A stretch of 64,000 bases of DNA from Burhinus oedicnemus (lineage: Eukaryota > Chordata > Aves > Charadriiformes > Burhinidae): the NCBI GenBank assembly GCA_008921705.1, contig VFFE01006671.1:512441-576440 (forward strand), in the 5' to 3' direction. Both the position numbers and the translations under genes were made by a program. Positions 33,035-46,400 of this stretch are shown piece after piece. The notes under the pieces were generated by a model, which saw only the letters and a program-made list of their open reading frames with translations, had not been told where the DNA came from and did no database searches. The first letter of the stretch is position 1; the number at the start of each line of letters is the position of its first letter.

Positions 33035-36000
33035 AAAAGAATGTATTTGGAGTTCAATCAAGAAAAGTAAAATTTAACATACCTCATAGCTGTCTAGAGC
33101 TGGTTTGGCCTAAAGAGGTCTCTCCTCTTCCCTTCAGTTAGCAAACTGCTGGGTCACACCAATGCCCAAGACTTTTGCACAGCTCCTTGGAGCTGGGATC
33201 CATTTTACTATCTTTTTCTCAGGCCTCCTCTCCCTAAGATGAATATTGAAAAGGGACAAAAATCGTTTCTCAGTTGAGTGGAAATTCACCCTTGGGAACT
33301 TCCTACAACTCCCAGTCCTCATAACTGATTCAGTTAAGAGCAATGAGACGATGCAGTCCCTTGCTTGCTATGCTACCTGGAATGCTGTCTGACCGTGCTT
33401 CACCACTGTCATGTACAGATGCTGTTGGAAGGCCGGTCCTACACAGATAGAAGTTGCCTTATCACTCTGGGCAACGCACTGCAAACAAAACCTTTTGCAT
33501 AATGCAAATGCGTGCCTTCAAAGCAAGGGAAGGCCACCTGAATTATCCTTGTGTGAGTTTACGGCTTCTGGGTTTTTTAAACTGCATTTGACCTCAGAAA
33601 CAGTCTTTATATGAAAACAGAAGAAAAAGCAATGAAATGCAGTTATTATTAGCTTCTGTCACAAATCAGACGCAACAGCATGCACATGAGGAAAAAATGC
33701 CTTTAGGAGTACTGGAGCGTTACACCTTGCTTACTGGAATTGGGTGAGACCATGACAGCAAGCGACCCAGAGCTGCATTGCTGAGAGGTTACAGGGAGTA
33801 TGCAGGAAATGCTGTGCAAGTGTCCTGTGAAGAAGTTGCAACTAAAACCTACTTGCATACTCTGGTACATACAGACATACAACCCAGAAGCTCTTCTCCT
33901 CAACAGAAGCTTTTTGTCACCTTTACTCTAAGGGGCTCAGATATATTTCTAGAAAATTGCTTGAAACTCAGACCTGAGGCTCATGCCTGACTTGATTTTG
34001 CAGGTACAACAAACAAGAAGCTTATTTCTGCAGAGCCTTCACCAAGGAACAAACTAGCAATTTATAAAATGCTTTGTTAGACTTCTTCAAGTAAACCCTT
34101 GATCTCACATATATCCACACTACAGCCAAAACCAAAATGATTTTTTTTTAAAAAAATAAATTCAATGTTTTCCCCATGAAAAGACAAGTAAGAAGAATGG
34201 AATGCAACAACAGCATGTCATGTCATTTAACACACTTCAAGAAGACTCTCAGCCATTTTTCTGTAGCTTGATTGTTACAATGAGATAAAATCAAGTGAAA
34301 CAGTACTAAACGAATATGGGAAGTACCGCTAGAGATTCAGGAACCCTTATATCAGTAACTGCAGTTTGGGGAACTGTTTTGTGGCTTTCTTCTTACACTT
34401 GCCACTTTCAGGCACATGTTCAGTGTGCCTCAGAGCAGCAGATGCGGGAAAAAAAAGCAAAATCAGTTCTTTTATTTTCAGTTTTCACAGTCTAGCTGTG
34501 ACCCAAATAATAGAGATGTTATTAATCTGAGTCTGTGAGTTTTGGAAAACCATCAAAGTTTTCTTATTAGGAAAAAAGATCCAAATACCTATTATGCTGT
34601 ATTCCCCTTGCATTTTCTCTAACGGCCTATCTTGATGGTAAGGTTGCAAGTTCCTCGAGACTGAATCTCTCTCCATATTTGTTTAATATATACAGCCAAG
34701 TACAATAATGTTATAGGATTTATCAACTCCTTTAGAATGTTATCTTGGCAAAAAGTTAAGTACAAAAGTAAGCAACATCATCCTAGATCATTGATTTAAT
34801 GATAGCAGTTAAGAAAACAGATCATCCTCTAGGTACTATTCAACACCTGATTGTTATAAATTAAGGTGATAATACCAGATGTGCCATTTTCGTATCAAAT
34901 GTTTCTTTTACTTCTATATTCAAAGACAAACCCATGAAGACCTCTGCTTGAGAAGAATCATGAAAACAAAAAACAGATGAATCATGTATTTCTTGCCATT
35001 TTTGGCAGTTATTATTGGTGTTTTGATTAAATTCAGACAGCACTGTATTCTCCATTCTTCCCTATTTGAGAAAATGATGTGGCTAAGATAGTTTGACCCA
35101 AATCAGTTTACTGGACTTGGCTTTCCAAAAGAGAAGAACTGAAAAAAAGCACTGCTTTCCTGCTGATATAATTCCCAAAAGATCTCGTCTGTCTCCTTAC
35201 TCAGCTATCAAGACCATTTCCTCCAGTGAATTTTACTATTTTGACACTTGCATTAATATGCTGTTTCTTTCTCTTACTGTAAGTTAAAATGATGCTGACA
35301 CCTGCCCTGGGGGTAGGGCAGGGAGCAGAAGCCCCCTGGCCCATTGGTGGCCACCCTTGCCCTGTGACCAGCAACAGCGGCAGCCAACACGCGCTCTGAC
35401 GAGCCCCACAGTGGGCGTAGCAAGCTGCAATGCCACTACCAACACGTGCTTCAAGGACATTGTACATGAGCCCCTGTTTAACACAGCACAACTTCTGCAT
35501 CCTCCTAAATCCTGGATTTGTCTGGAGCTTGGAAAGCTCCCTCAAGGCCCCTGGCTAGCTTGCCACCAAGCTGCCTGCAGGACCATCTCCTTATCCTCCT
35601 ACTCCCACTGCCACCTTGGTGCTTTTCCGCTGCCACAGAGGCTTTGGGTCCCTGCAGGACAACTGTAAAATCATAGGGAGGTTTCCGCAACTGAGCTGCT
35701 TGGGATCTCAATAAACCCACAAACTTTTCTGGGCTTTGCAACACTGCTGTCTGCTATGGTGACCTACAAACAGTGGAACTGTTAATACCTTCCCCCACCT
35801 ACCTTCTCAAACGCGTATTTGCTAGGGGAACGAAATCAAAATAGGCTTGAAACCAATTCTAGCACTTTCTGTTCAACTACTATGGAGTGTCTATTTTTTT
35901 TTTTTTTTAAAGTTAACCGCAATATTGGAACTTAGCCTTAAATCCACTGTTTGTTAACAACCATAATTTTAAATCAACCACTTGCTATTGTGAGAGAGGG

Positions 36001-36238
36001 AAGGCCACCTACCGTTGTTGGACCACCCTGACTACTTACTATACAGCATTTTAAACATGCAATACTTCAAAAGTCCTGGGAAAGGCCAGCACTGTATGTG
36101 TAGCCCCTCAGATTCAAATGTGCTGAAACCACACACAAAATATATACAGCAGACATGCTGCAGAAGACACAATCAGATTTCCATAGCAGAAACAATATTT
36201 TGCAATCAAGCTAGCAGTAAAGCCTGATTTATAGCAGT

Positions 36239-36287
36239 TTTCAAATGTAAAATAAATAAACAAAGTACAAGTAAATAAATAAAAATG
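36239..36287. repeat. AAAT-rich simple sequence
   Basis: Interrupted AAATAAAT-type units. Other short runs of the same kind are at 21239-21253, 37374-37389 and 63854-63871. Confidence 0.8.
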
Positions 36288-37420
36288 CACATGTACCATA
36301 CTAAACACCCACAAATTTTACTAAGACAGAATGAAAATACCGATAATGTCCTTAAATAACGGTTTTGGTGTTTACAGTTGACATTTGAGCTTATAAATCT
36401 GTTTTACTGGATACAATGCTATAGCATTCAAACACCTCATTTTGTCAGTAAAGCTACAAATCCATACCTGTCCCTCTGTTTCTCACCAGCGTGACAACTG
36501 CCCTCTAACTGCTCAGCAGGGATTCCAAATCAGCAAAACACAATGCAGCCAATGAAAACTTGGGCGGAACTGGACCACGTTTTCACTACCAGCGAAGATG
36601 CAACAGTGATCACTGAAGCCTGCAAACTAATCTACAAGCAAAAAACTCTGCTTCATTTGCTGACATGCCTGTATTATAGTGACAGAGAAGAGGATTTCTC
36701 TTTATCAGGTTGTGTTTGTCATCTTCCTGAGAAGTACTCCTCTTGAGAGAGACTACCACAAACATCATTCATTCTATTATTTTTGTAAATGTAAAGATAA
36801 TTTTTGTAAGAGTACCAAATGATTTATAACAATGTGAAATGTGACTTGAAAGAAATTTACATGTACCATCACACTTTTCTGAAGCTGGTAGGGCTGAGAT
36901 TAAACCAAGTTTGGACTGTAGCCAACAAGGGCCAGAGATCAACTCTGTATAAGGAATTACTTGGCAAAGTGTAGGTCTGGAGTTGTCAAGGATCACTGCA
37001 CGATGGCTAAAACAAACAAGACTGGGATGAGTTCAGGAGAAATCATTTTGGTGAGCGTAGACCTGGGGCTCACAGAGAAACCAGAGCCAGGATCTGCATT
37101 AGGATTTGAACTAGCAAAGACTGGCAGGGCAAAATTTGGGCATTGGGCTAGAGAAAGAGAGAGGGCTCCTGAGGATCAGCCATCTAGATTTAAACTTAAG
37201 CCTGGTGGGAGTCATTTTGCTAAGACATCGTGTCTGCATGTCCACAGCCAGCAGCTGAAGTTTAGAGCTTGCACTAACCAGAATCCAGAAAGGGAGGTTC
37301 AGCTGTGGCAAATGAGAGGGAGGGTCCCTGGGCCCCTCTTGTTGTTTCCAATAGGCTGATTCTCTGCTCTGTAAAAATAAATAAATAAAACCCCGTGTCC
37401 CTGAATTCATATTGCAATAT

Positions 37421-37462
37421 CATCTTGTGGTTTGGGCCGGACTGGCCAATGAAAACCAGGAC
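37421..37462 (+). repeat. Short LTR-like motif, copy 2
   Basis: TTGTGGTTTGGGCCGGACTG then GCCAATGAAAACCAGGACAC, the same motif as near 24436 in the same orientation. Only this short block is shared. Confidence 0.4.
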
Positions 37463-40400
37463 ACATCTATATTCTTTCTTTCATGTGCAAGGGCCACATT
37501 TTCTACAGTAAACTTCTCCTCAGGGCTACAGAAGATTAATGCAGCATTACATACACAGGCAGGCACTTTCTTAATAGCTGTCCTGCATTAATTATTTTGT
37601 TGAAATACAATCAAGACATTGCTGGAAGGGAATGTCTTATACTAGGGTCACTTGAGACTTCAGGTTGTTTCTGGCAGCACATTGCCCTGGCTGAGGGAAA
37701 TGGTCTTGTACAAGCAATCAAAATTCATCATCTGACCGCACCTAAACTGACCTGAACAGGAAAGAAAGATAACCCCCATATAAACTTGTACAGCAAATAT
37801 GTTAGGAGTGGAGGACTTCGCCCTGTTTCACATGATACAGCAACTGGACAAATTCTCTTAACGGCTCTGAACCTTTCTTAAACATAGCTGCTCAGAGAGG
37901 CAGAGGGAAGAAGAAAGTAGCTCAAGGCAAGCTGGGGAGCTGGTTCACAATAAAAGAAATCACTGGATAGGGACCCCACATTTCTGGACTAGAACACCTG
38001 TGGGCACAGCCCAGGTGGCCAGCACACATGATGTTAAATCAACAAATTTTGAAAAAACATGAGAAGTAACTGCAGTGCATCCAGAACACATCCATCTCAC
38101 TGGACACTGCCTGTGACCTCCCAAGTATCACATGTATAATAGGCCTGAACCTGCCCCATACACATCAGACACCTGGGTGTATGCACACAGCAGTCATTCT
38201 ACAGAGACTATGTAACCAGCTACCAGAAGCCCCAAATGACCAAATTCCGTTTTTCCCTTGTCTGTTCCATCTTCCAGGAGGGAAGGGAAGGGCAGGACAG
38301 GGGTGGAAGGGACAGGAATGCATGTGGTTAATGACAGCACTATTTATGGGGTCCTAAAAACAGACTAACTCTCTGCATGGATACTCACTGATGAAAAAAA
38401 ACAACACAACTGCCTGCTCTGCCTTATAACAAGACAGACATTCACACAAAACAAAACATACATTTAGATTTTTGGCTCAATATTCTTGTCTCTGAATTGT
38501 TGCTCTACATATCAACAAATGATCCTTTGTTTTAAGAAAGCCTTACCGGCCACAAGTTTCCCAAGAGAGGGACACTACATCCCCAAACACTGACAGGCCT
38601 GCCTGGTAATAAGCAACCAGCATGTATGGGACAGATGGCACAAATCCAGGCCTGAATATAGAGGAATCACACGAATACTCTCCAAGAAAGAGGGTAAGTT
38701 AAGAAGGCATCTGGATACAAGAATGACAGAAAGGTACTGGCCACAGTTACTCTACAACCCTGCTATGCTGCCTTGTGTGCCAGCTTGTTGACATTTATGT
38801 GGCTATTAAAAAAAGAGAGAAAAAAACACAAAAAAGTCACTATGCAAAACTTTTTTATAAAAGTACACCACTAGGGAATATTGGACACAGAGGTGTCCAA
38901 GCCAGTCTTAAAGCAATCAGCTTCACATTGAGAGTTACTGGCTAACAGCTCTCAGTCAACAGTAAGTGAAAACATGCTCAATCCCAAGCACCTAGAGCAT
39001 GGGAAGGACTGCAGCCTATTTAAGAGTCAGGAATATCATCAAGAGCTGCAGTAGAAAGAGAAGTCTGAACTTGGCAAGTAAATGCCTTTTCCACTCTTTT
39101 TTAGAACAAGCTCTCTTGATGGAAGTTGTCTATTTTAAAGTAACTGAATTTTGCCTTTGAGTATCCTACTAAATTCTGAACTGAGCTATGCATGATTAAA
39201 ACTTTTTTTTAAATAAAATACAAGAATATAATGATAACTGGGTGGGGTTTTTTTATGAAAAGTTTGTTGACAGAACAGAGCAACACCACTTTACATTATA
39301 GTTTTCAAACAGTAAATAAAACCTCTAAAAGCAAATTTATCTCATGTTTTCTCTGTCAACTAGCAAAGTATCAACTAAATTTAATGGCATTTATCCTGCT
39401 ATTTCGGTCACCGTCAGATTTGAAGGAATACAGCTGCATCCATTTTTCCCATATGTTTTATACAAGGCTCTCCCTAAATATGTTTTCCTCCTCTCCTCAC
39501 ACAAAACTTCCACCAACTGTTGGAGAAGCTACGCAACTGCATTTGACACTAATGTGAACTTCCTGATCAGACCATCTACAACCTTTAGCCCATGTTCCCA
39601 GTTGTCTCAGGGGGCAAAGAGAGTGGGCAGCTGCTCAGAAAGTTTGTAACTAACAGTACATTGTGAAAGGAACATGAAGGGAACTAGAGTCAACAAATTA
39701 GATTTGAAGATTTGAACGAACTGCCCAGAGAAACAGCCCATATTTTTAGTCTGGTAACAACCTCTAACATTACATAAGCGTGTTGTGTACATTACCCTGG
39801 AAAGCATACAGTTCCTGTGGTGGAAGGGCGCTTCATCTCCACAGCTTGCTGCTTACAAACACCAGTTTACATCAAGCAGAGGACCCCATCTTAGATGCCT
39901 TTAAATCAACTTGAAAAATTTAAATTAAAGCAGTGTTGCAATTATGTGAAAAGTGGATGGGAAAAGACCCAGAAAGTTAGTTTCCAAGGTTTTCAATTAA
40001 CTTCTAAGTGACGCTTATTCTAAGAATCAGCACTTCTGTTTCATACTGTGAAATTATTTTCCAACATTTTCCTTTGCCCAGTACTTTTGCAAACTGACTA
40101 GTACAGCCAAACGCAGACCGGAGACTCAGAAGAGTGCACACTGGAAGACATTTCAGCAGGACCCTGGGTTCATGACCTTTTTTATGTAATGGAAATCTGC
40201 TTAAATATGAATCAAATGTAGAACCTGGAACTCTTTAAATTTAGATGATATCGACTGATGTGTGTATCCCTTAACACACGTGTACCGGTAAGGCTTGTAT
40301 GCCAAGTTGTTCCCTGGTGGGAAGCCCCTTCAGCAAATAGTCACAAAATTCAGAACACAAAAGCCAGTTACTGAAGACGACACCTAAAAGAAATGAGAAT

Positions 40401-43400
40401 GTATAGAGAACAGCTGGGCTTTTAGTTCAGATCAGTGCACGCTAATCACAATTCAGTCACAAGCTGACTTCCCTCCTGTCAGCCTAGGCTCCCTCCTTCA
40501 TTTCTCTCACCGTTCCACCTTCCCCACCATTGCTTCTCTATTTCAAAGAATCAGAAATTACTGTAGAACACATCTGATTTTCCTTTTCTTACTACCCTGT
40601 CTTGAATTGCTCACTGTTAGCCTGGTTGGGCTGTAATGAACTGAATTGTGCTCCGTACAGCAGCCCTGCCTGCTCGCCTGAATCTAGACACCGCTACTAT
40701 GAGCACCAGTCATTCCTTAGTGGTGCCATGTGCAGAAGAGGATGTTCTCCCTTCCGAGCGTGCGCTAGTTACAGCAAGCACAGTGACAAAAAGTCACTAT
40801 GACTTGGGTCATACAAAACCGGGTATTACAGACAGAAATCAGGATAACATTTTTCTACTGTTTTATTGTTTTCAGTCTCTCTTGCCCCCACTGGCTTCCC
40901 AAACTAGGACAGCTTGGCTCTTCCATGACACGAGAACTAGAACTGCAGAAGGGGTGAGAGTGATGTACTAAAGCTTCAGGACAACGCCCCGCAAGCAAAG
41001 CAGGCCCCCAGTACTCCAAACCTCCACCTGCAAAGACTTTCTTTCAAGATATGCAAGAGTCTGATTTCTGCTATGCTACAGGTTGCTGCTATTTCCCAAA
41101 GACCTCTAGCTCTGCAAGAGCAGGTTATTACTTTGCTGATGGCTCATTATCAAAGTCACTTGCAGACTGAAAATGCCTGAACTGCCCCAGGAAACACGAA
41201 GTCTGGCAGAACTTGTCTGGGTTTGAGCTTGTTATTATGAACCTGAAACTTGCATGAGTTCACTAAATGCAGGCTGAGTTTCAGCTAGTATCACACCACA
41301 ACTTCCTTCTACCTTGGAAGAACTCGGAAGGTGGAGGTTGAAAACTCTCCCTGTACATCATATACATGTAAAAGTAGAAGAAAACAGGCTGCAATCCTCC
41401 CCAGTGCCTGACAGCTGGATCCACTGGTCATTAAGAACAGAGGAGAGTGCAAAGCCAGAAAAGGAAGTTTCTGGAAATGAAGGATGGCAAACCGGAGGCT
41501 TAAGTGAGGAGAGTAAGAACGAACATCTGTGGCCAAGGACTCCTAGGGAAAAGCATCCCTCTACTTGTCTGGCTTAGGGACAGCCCCCCTTACTATAAGG
41601 ACACACCCAGGACAGCAGCTTCAGAAATTGCTGTGTAGTACATCAGCAATGAGTGGAGATCACATCTCTCAGACTAAAAGTAGTTTTCAGGGAGTGAGGT
41701 TTGGTATGTGATTCAACTTCATTGAAGTTTCAAACCGTGAAAGTTTGAGATAGGGCAGGCACTTCACGGAAAACAGCAGTTTACCTGAGTTTGTGACCAA
41801 ACTGCAACTAAATCCTTCCCAATGGCCTGAGAGCTTTGCTGTATAACATCCGCAGATGGATTCAATTCTTACAATTGAACTCACAAGTTTTATTATTAAG
41901 CAGAGCTGCTAGCAAACAGAAATACACAAATTCAGTGTGAAAATAAAATGGTAGCCTATCTGTTCCTTCCACTGCAGCTACTGTATTTGTTTTCTCTCTT
42001 TGGACAAACACTCACTCAAGCTTGGGACAATTCCAGCTGGTTACATCAGTGGTTCATACAGCAGTGGTTACATACAAAAAATAATCTTCAGTGTAACTGT
42101 GGACTTTATTACAATTTCCTTCTAAAATCAGCAGTATTATTTAGAGACAACCTTATATGTTATTAAATCTATAGCATTTGAAAAAGAAAATCCAGATGCC
42201 TTTCTTCATTGCTCCCCTTCAGAACAATTACAATAAATCACAGTTACAAAGAGCATCTAATTATCACACAGATTTTCAGACATCAAACTATCATTGACCT
42301 TGCAATTAACACTACAGGCCAGTGACAAAAGATGTAGGAGCACCTCTTAACACAATTTAACAAAAACAGTTAAGTCCCAAAGCAAACAGGGACTCAAAAC
42401 CTTTCAGTAGGCAAGAAATAGCGGACAGCTGGCAACACTAAGGGATTTAATGAATACAGCAGCATTCAGCAGCAATTTGAAAACTGTCTGCTTGGGTAAG
42501 GCTGAGTTATTAAAAAACCCTCCTTTTATAAACAGTGTTGATGGGATTTAAACGTTCTGTGTAAGAAGGATTAAAAGTCAATTGAAAAGTCTGTAGAGAT
42601 AAGAAAGCAAAAAGAAACTGTGCCCTTGAATTCTGTACATACTGTTTAACCTTATCTCTGTTTCAGTCTCCTGGCACACAGCAGGGGTAAAACAGGCTGC
42701 CTTATGCATAGCTGGTGACGTGGGGTCCGTGTTAGGGCTACTTAATGCTTGTATAGTGCTTTGAGCTATACTGTCCCCTCACTCTCCGCCTCTCCCTCTT
42801 TTAAAGCTGTGTACTAAAAATCATCATTTACCATCCCCACCAGGTACAGCTAGCAGATACCAAAGAGAGACATAAATTGCAAGAGTCTGTCCAGGCATGC
42901 TATAATGATTAGGTGTTTTCCCTCCTTTATGTAACTGATGATCTTGCTATTCTCTGTTAGACTTTTATAACTGTACACCTTCAATATAACTCGTGTAAAT
43001 ACTGACAACAGGGAGGCAAGTTGGGATTTCTAGGAGAAGGAGGAGTGGGTGGGAGATGAGAATTAGGCTTTAAGGTTTTTTTTCCTTTTGCCTCCAAAGT
43101 GTCCTGTAACGTTCTATTTTACACAAAAGTTATTATGGCTTTTAATTTATGTATCACCTCTTAGAATAAGACGACAGACAGGAACACACAACTAGCTAGC
43201 TCTTTTCATTCATTAATCCCTCCCCTATCCTTTCTCATCTTCTCATCGCATCCAGAATCCAGCCTATTCTGGTAACCTAAGTTGCCTATTTCTGATGTGC
43301 CTTTTGTAAGACAGCCAAAGCTAAAGAGCATTCAAGGTGAAAATGTACAATACCACGTCTTGTCTTGGCTTCCCTAGCCTGTAACATAGCCTAACATTTG

Positions 43401-46400
43401 ATTTGCTTCCTTTGGTCTCGTCCAGGATACAATAAGAGCTTTATGAAAAAGCTCTGTAAGAATCTGGGACATTGATTTGAACAAGGACTATTTAGCCATG
43501 ACACACAGCACCAAAGAGAACTGCTCAACAAGCCAGCTCTGGAAGCAGTGTTGCCATTTCAGCATAGGGCTCTAATAGCGCAGTGCTAGGCAGCAAAGCT
43601 GGATGGCTTCTCAGACCTGAGATTATCTCTTGGCGCAGTCCTTCACCGCACTGTACTAGCCTGTCAGAGCTACTTCAGGTGCATCCAACACAGCACCACA
43701 AAGCATGCTGTAAACATATTCCAATTACTTACCTGTGATTATTTATCAGCCTATGCTTTTTCCAAGGGATTGCACAAACCATTACATAAACATAACCAGA
43801 ATATTACTTGCAGAAGGGGACAGCTATTCCACTGGGAAGTGGAGTTAAATTTAAGAAACAAACAAACAAGCCACAGATATTTGGGAGTAACATTGCTTCC
43901 ATGCAAATTTAGGGCGGAAATGGAGAACATCAATATACAATAGCCCTAGGGAGATTCAAATAGCTGATCAGCTTACTTGCTGTATTTGTGTAAACCACAC
44001 AAAACACTCAAACTCTGTAGGAGATATACTTTCCTAACTCTTATGGCTGCAAAGTTAATTTTTAAATGCAGTTTTTACTGTAAGTCAACAAAACCCTGTT
44101 TCCACTAGTCTGCTAGAGCATGAAACCACCATGATAGCAGCAATCTTCTCACTCTCTTTTACCTTCATGTAGGTGAGGAAGCTAGAGCCCTAGTACAAAT
44201 ATTGCTTGATGAATGCCTCCTTCAACAGATTTCATCATACAGTTGTTATCTGGTTCCCGTATACCCTCTGTATTCATGAGTATCACTCCTTGCATTTTGT
44301 AAGTATGGCTTTATATCCTGCAGAGTAAGAAGGATATTGTCATTCAAAACACATTTGTGACTATTCATTTTGCAGCAACATGTTCATGGTCCAGTCCTTA
44401 ATCTGGATGACATACCCAGGGAACCCACATCAAGGAGATGGAAATAAATGTAGCAAAACCAATCCCTTCTTAAAGCTCATCACTCCTTTATGCAGTTCAT
44501 ACTGCTAAAAAAAGGAGGGTTTCTTGATACTTATTTCTGTTTGGGCTGCAAAGTCAGCATCGATACGATAGTTGGGTCTCCCTAATTATTAGTGCCCTTA
44601 CCTGTTTATACGGCAACAAAGAGGACTGGATTGCTATTCTATAAGGGCTATGAAAGATGAGGTGAACCTTAAAAACTGAAAAAACATCTTGCATCTGAAT
44701 GCACTCAGGCAGCTGTCTCACTGAAACTCCTTAAGAGTATTAGTCACAGGTCCCCTGCTTCAGTGCACGTAGTTAGAGGATTATGATCTAAAAAAGCGCA
44801 GTTTGGCTCCCTCACTGTAACCTCATGATGTTATTTGGGCATTTATGAATAGCCAGAGCTCCATGCAGCAGAGCTGCTAATAGCATGGCATGTACCAATC
44901 ACACTGCAAAGCAAGTGATCTCACTTAGGCAGCTTGTGTAAACACAGCACAGCCACACAAACACAAGCTACTGAGCATACTTAAGGTTATTCTATGAAGA
45001 ATATTTACTGTGTTACCTGGAAACACACAAATAGGGCTTTTGGGGGTCTGGTCTTCTCCCTTCCTCCTCCTCTCCTCCCCCCCCCAATTTTCCATAAAGA
45101 AAATTTATGGAAAGAACAAGGATTCCTTTAAAGAAGGGGTTTGCTATTGTGGTAATTTAGCAATACCATACTCTGAAGAATAATTTTTCTAAACAGTATT
45201 TCCAAACCCAGCAATCTGAAACCTATTTCTGTTAGGAAGTATTCTGCTGCTATAGGCAAGAACTGATTGCACTTCAGTGTGCCCTTTTTGAACAAATGTA
45301 CACTGCTGGAACAGGACAGATTCTCCCCATGAATGCATTTTGGAGAAGTACTATTTAAAGTTCCCTGGACGTGACAGTGAAACAGTTTAAATTCTGAAAG
45401 GAAAAAAAAGTTGAAACCCTTTGAAAGAAGCTATTAATATTTGTGTACCTTCTTCCTTAAACCAAGAGATGTTATTACTTGTTGGCAAACTGACAGGAAA
45501 AAGAAGTCTTTGGTTATTCACAGGGTCTACCAGGAAGTCACTAAAACCCAAGAATGGGTAGATTCAACTGTCTAGTGGTCTCACAGAGAAACAGCTAAAA
45601 TCCAGTTCTATGCAAATTGGAAGAGGGTAAATTCTATCTACCTTCATTTAGTCTCCCCTATATTATGTCTTCCATTAGTAATACTTAGAACAGAAATCTA
45701 TTTCATGTGGAGCAGTGTTATAGAACAGAAATCCCATGGGAGTAAATATGAAGATCACTGAACATGAAATTTCTGGTTTGAAAAATATTTACCAAAGAAT
45801 CCTGTGAGAAAATAAGGTTTATTTTTAAATAATGTATTTCATTAGATCAACTAATGCAGCTGGAAAACTACAGGGGGCAAGCTCTACTTCAGATCAGGCT
45901 TAAAAGCTTATCTACTTTTATCAATTGTATGAGCTCATCTAAGGAAAGCCACTACCTCTCCCCACAAGCCTGATTTGCTGTTATCACAGCTACAACGTTA
46001 TTTTTATTCAAAAAAAGAACGAACAAGCTTAGAACATTTGCTAAAAGTTTTTAGTTGTTTTCTCTACCAATCAAAAAAGCAATTAATTCTTTCCTTAAAG
46101 GCTCCACTGCTACAAGTACCAGAGCAGAAGAAATACTGGTCAGACAACTTATTTTAGAGATACATGCTCTGGATTAAGTGGGTTTTCAAAGAAAAAACTC
46201 TGTGCTAGCCAAGTGATAAAGAGGTTTAGACAACAGCTTTGCTATTTTTGAGGTAACTTTGTAAACTCAGAAGCTGTTTAGTTTCAGTAGTTATTGAACT
46301 CTGCCTGGCTTACCTGATGGGTACAGAAAGGTCTAATGGAAAGTGACAGAAAATTATTATCTATTCTTCAATGATTTAATCTCCATGACCACTAAGAGAA

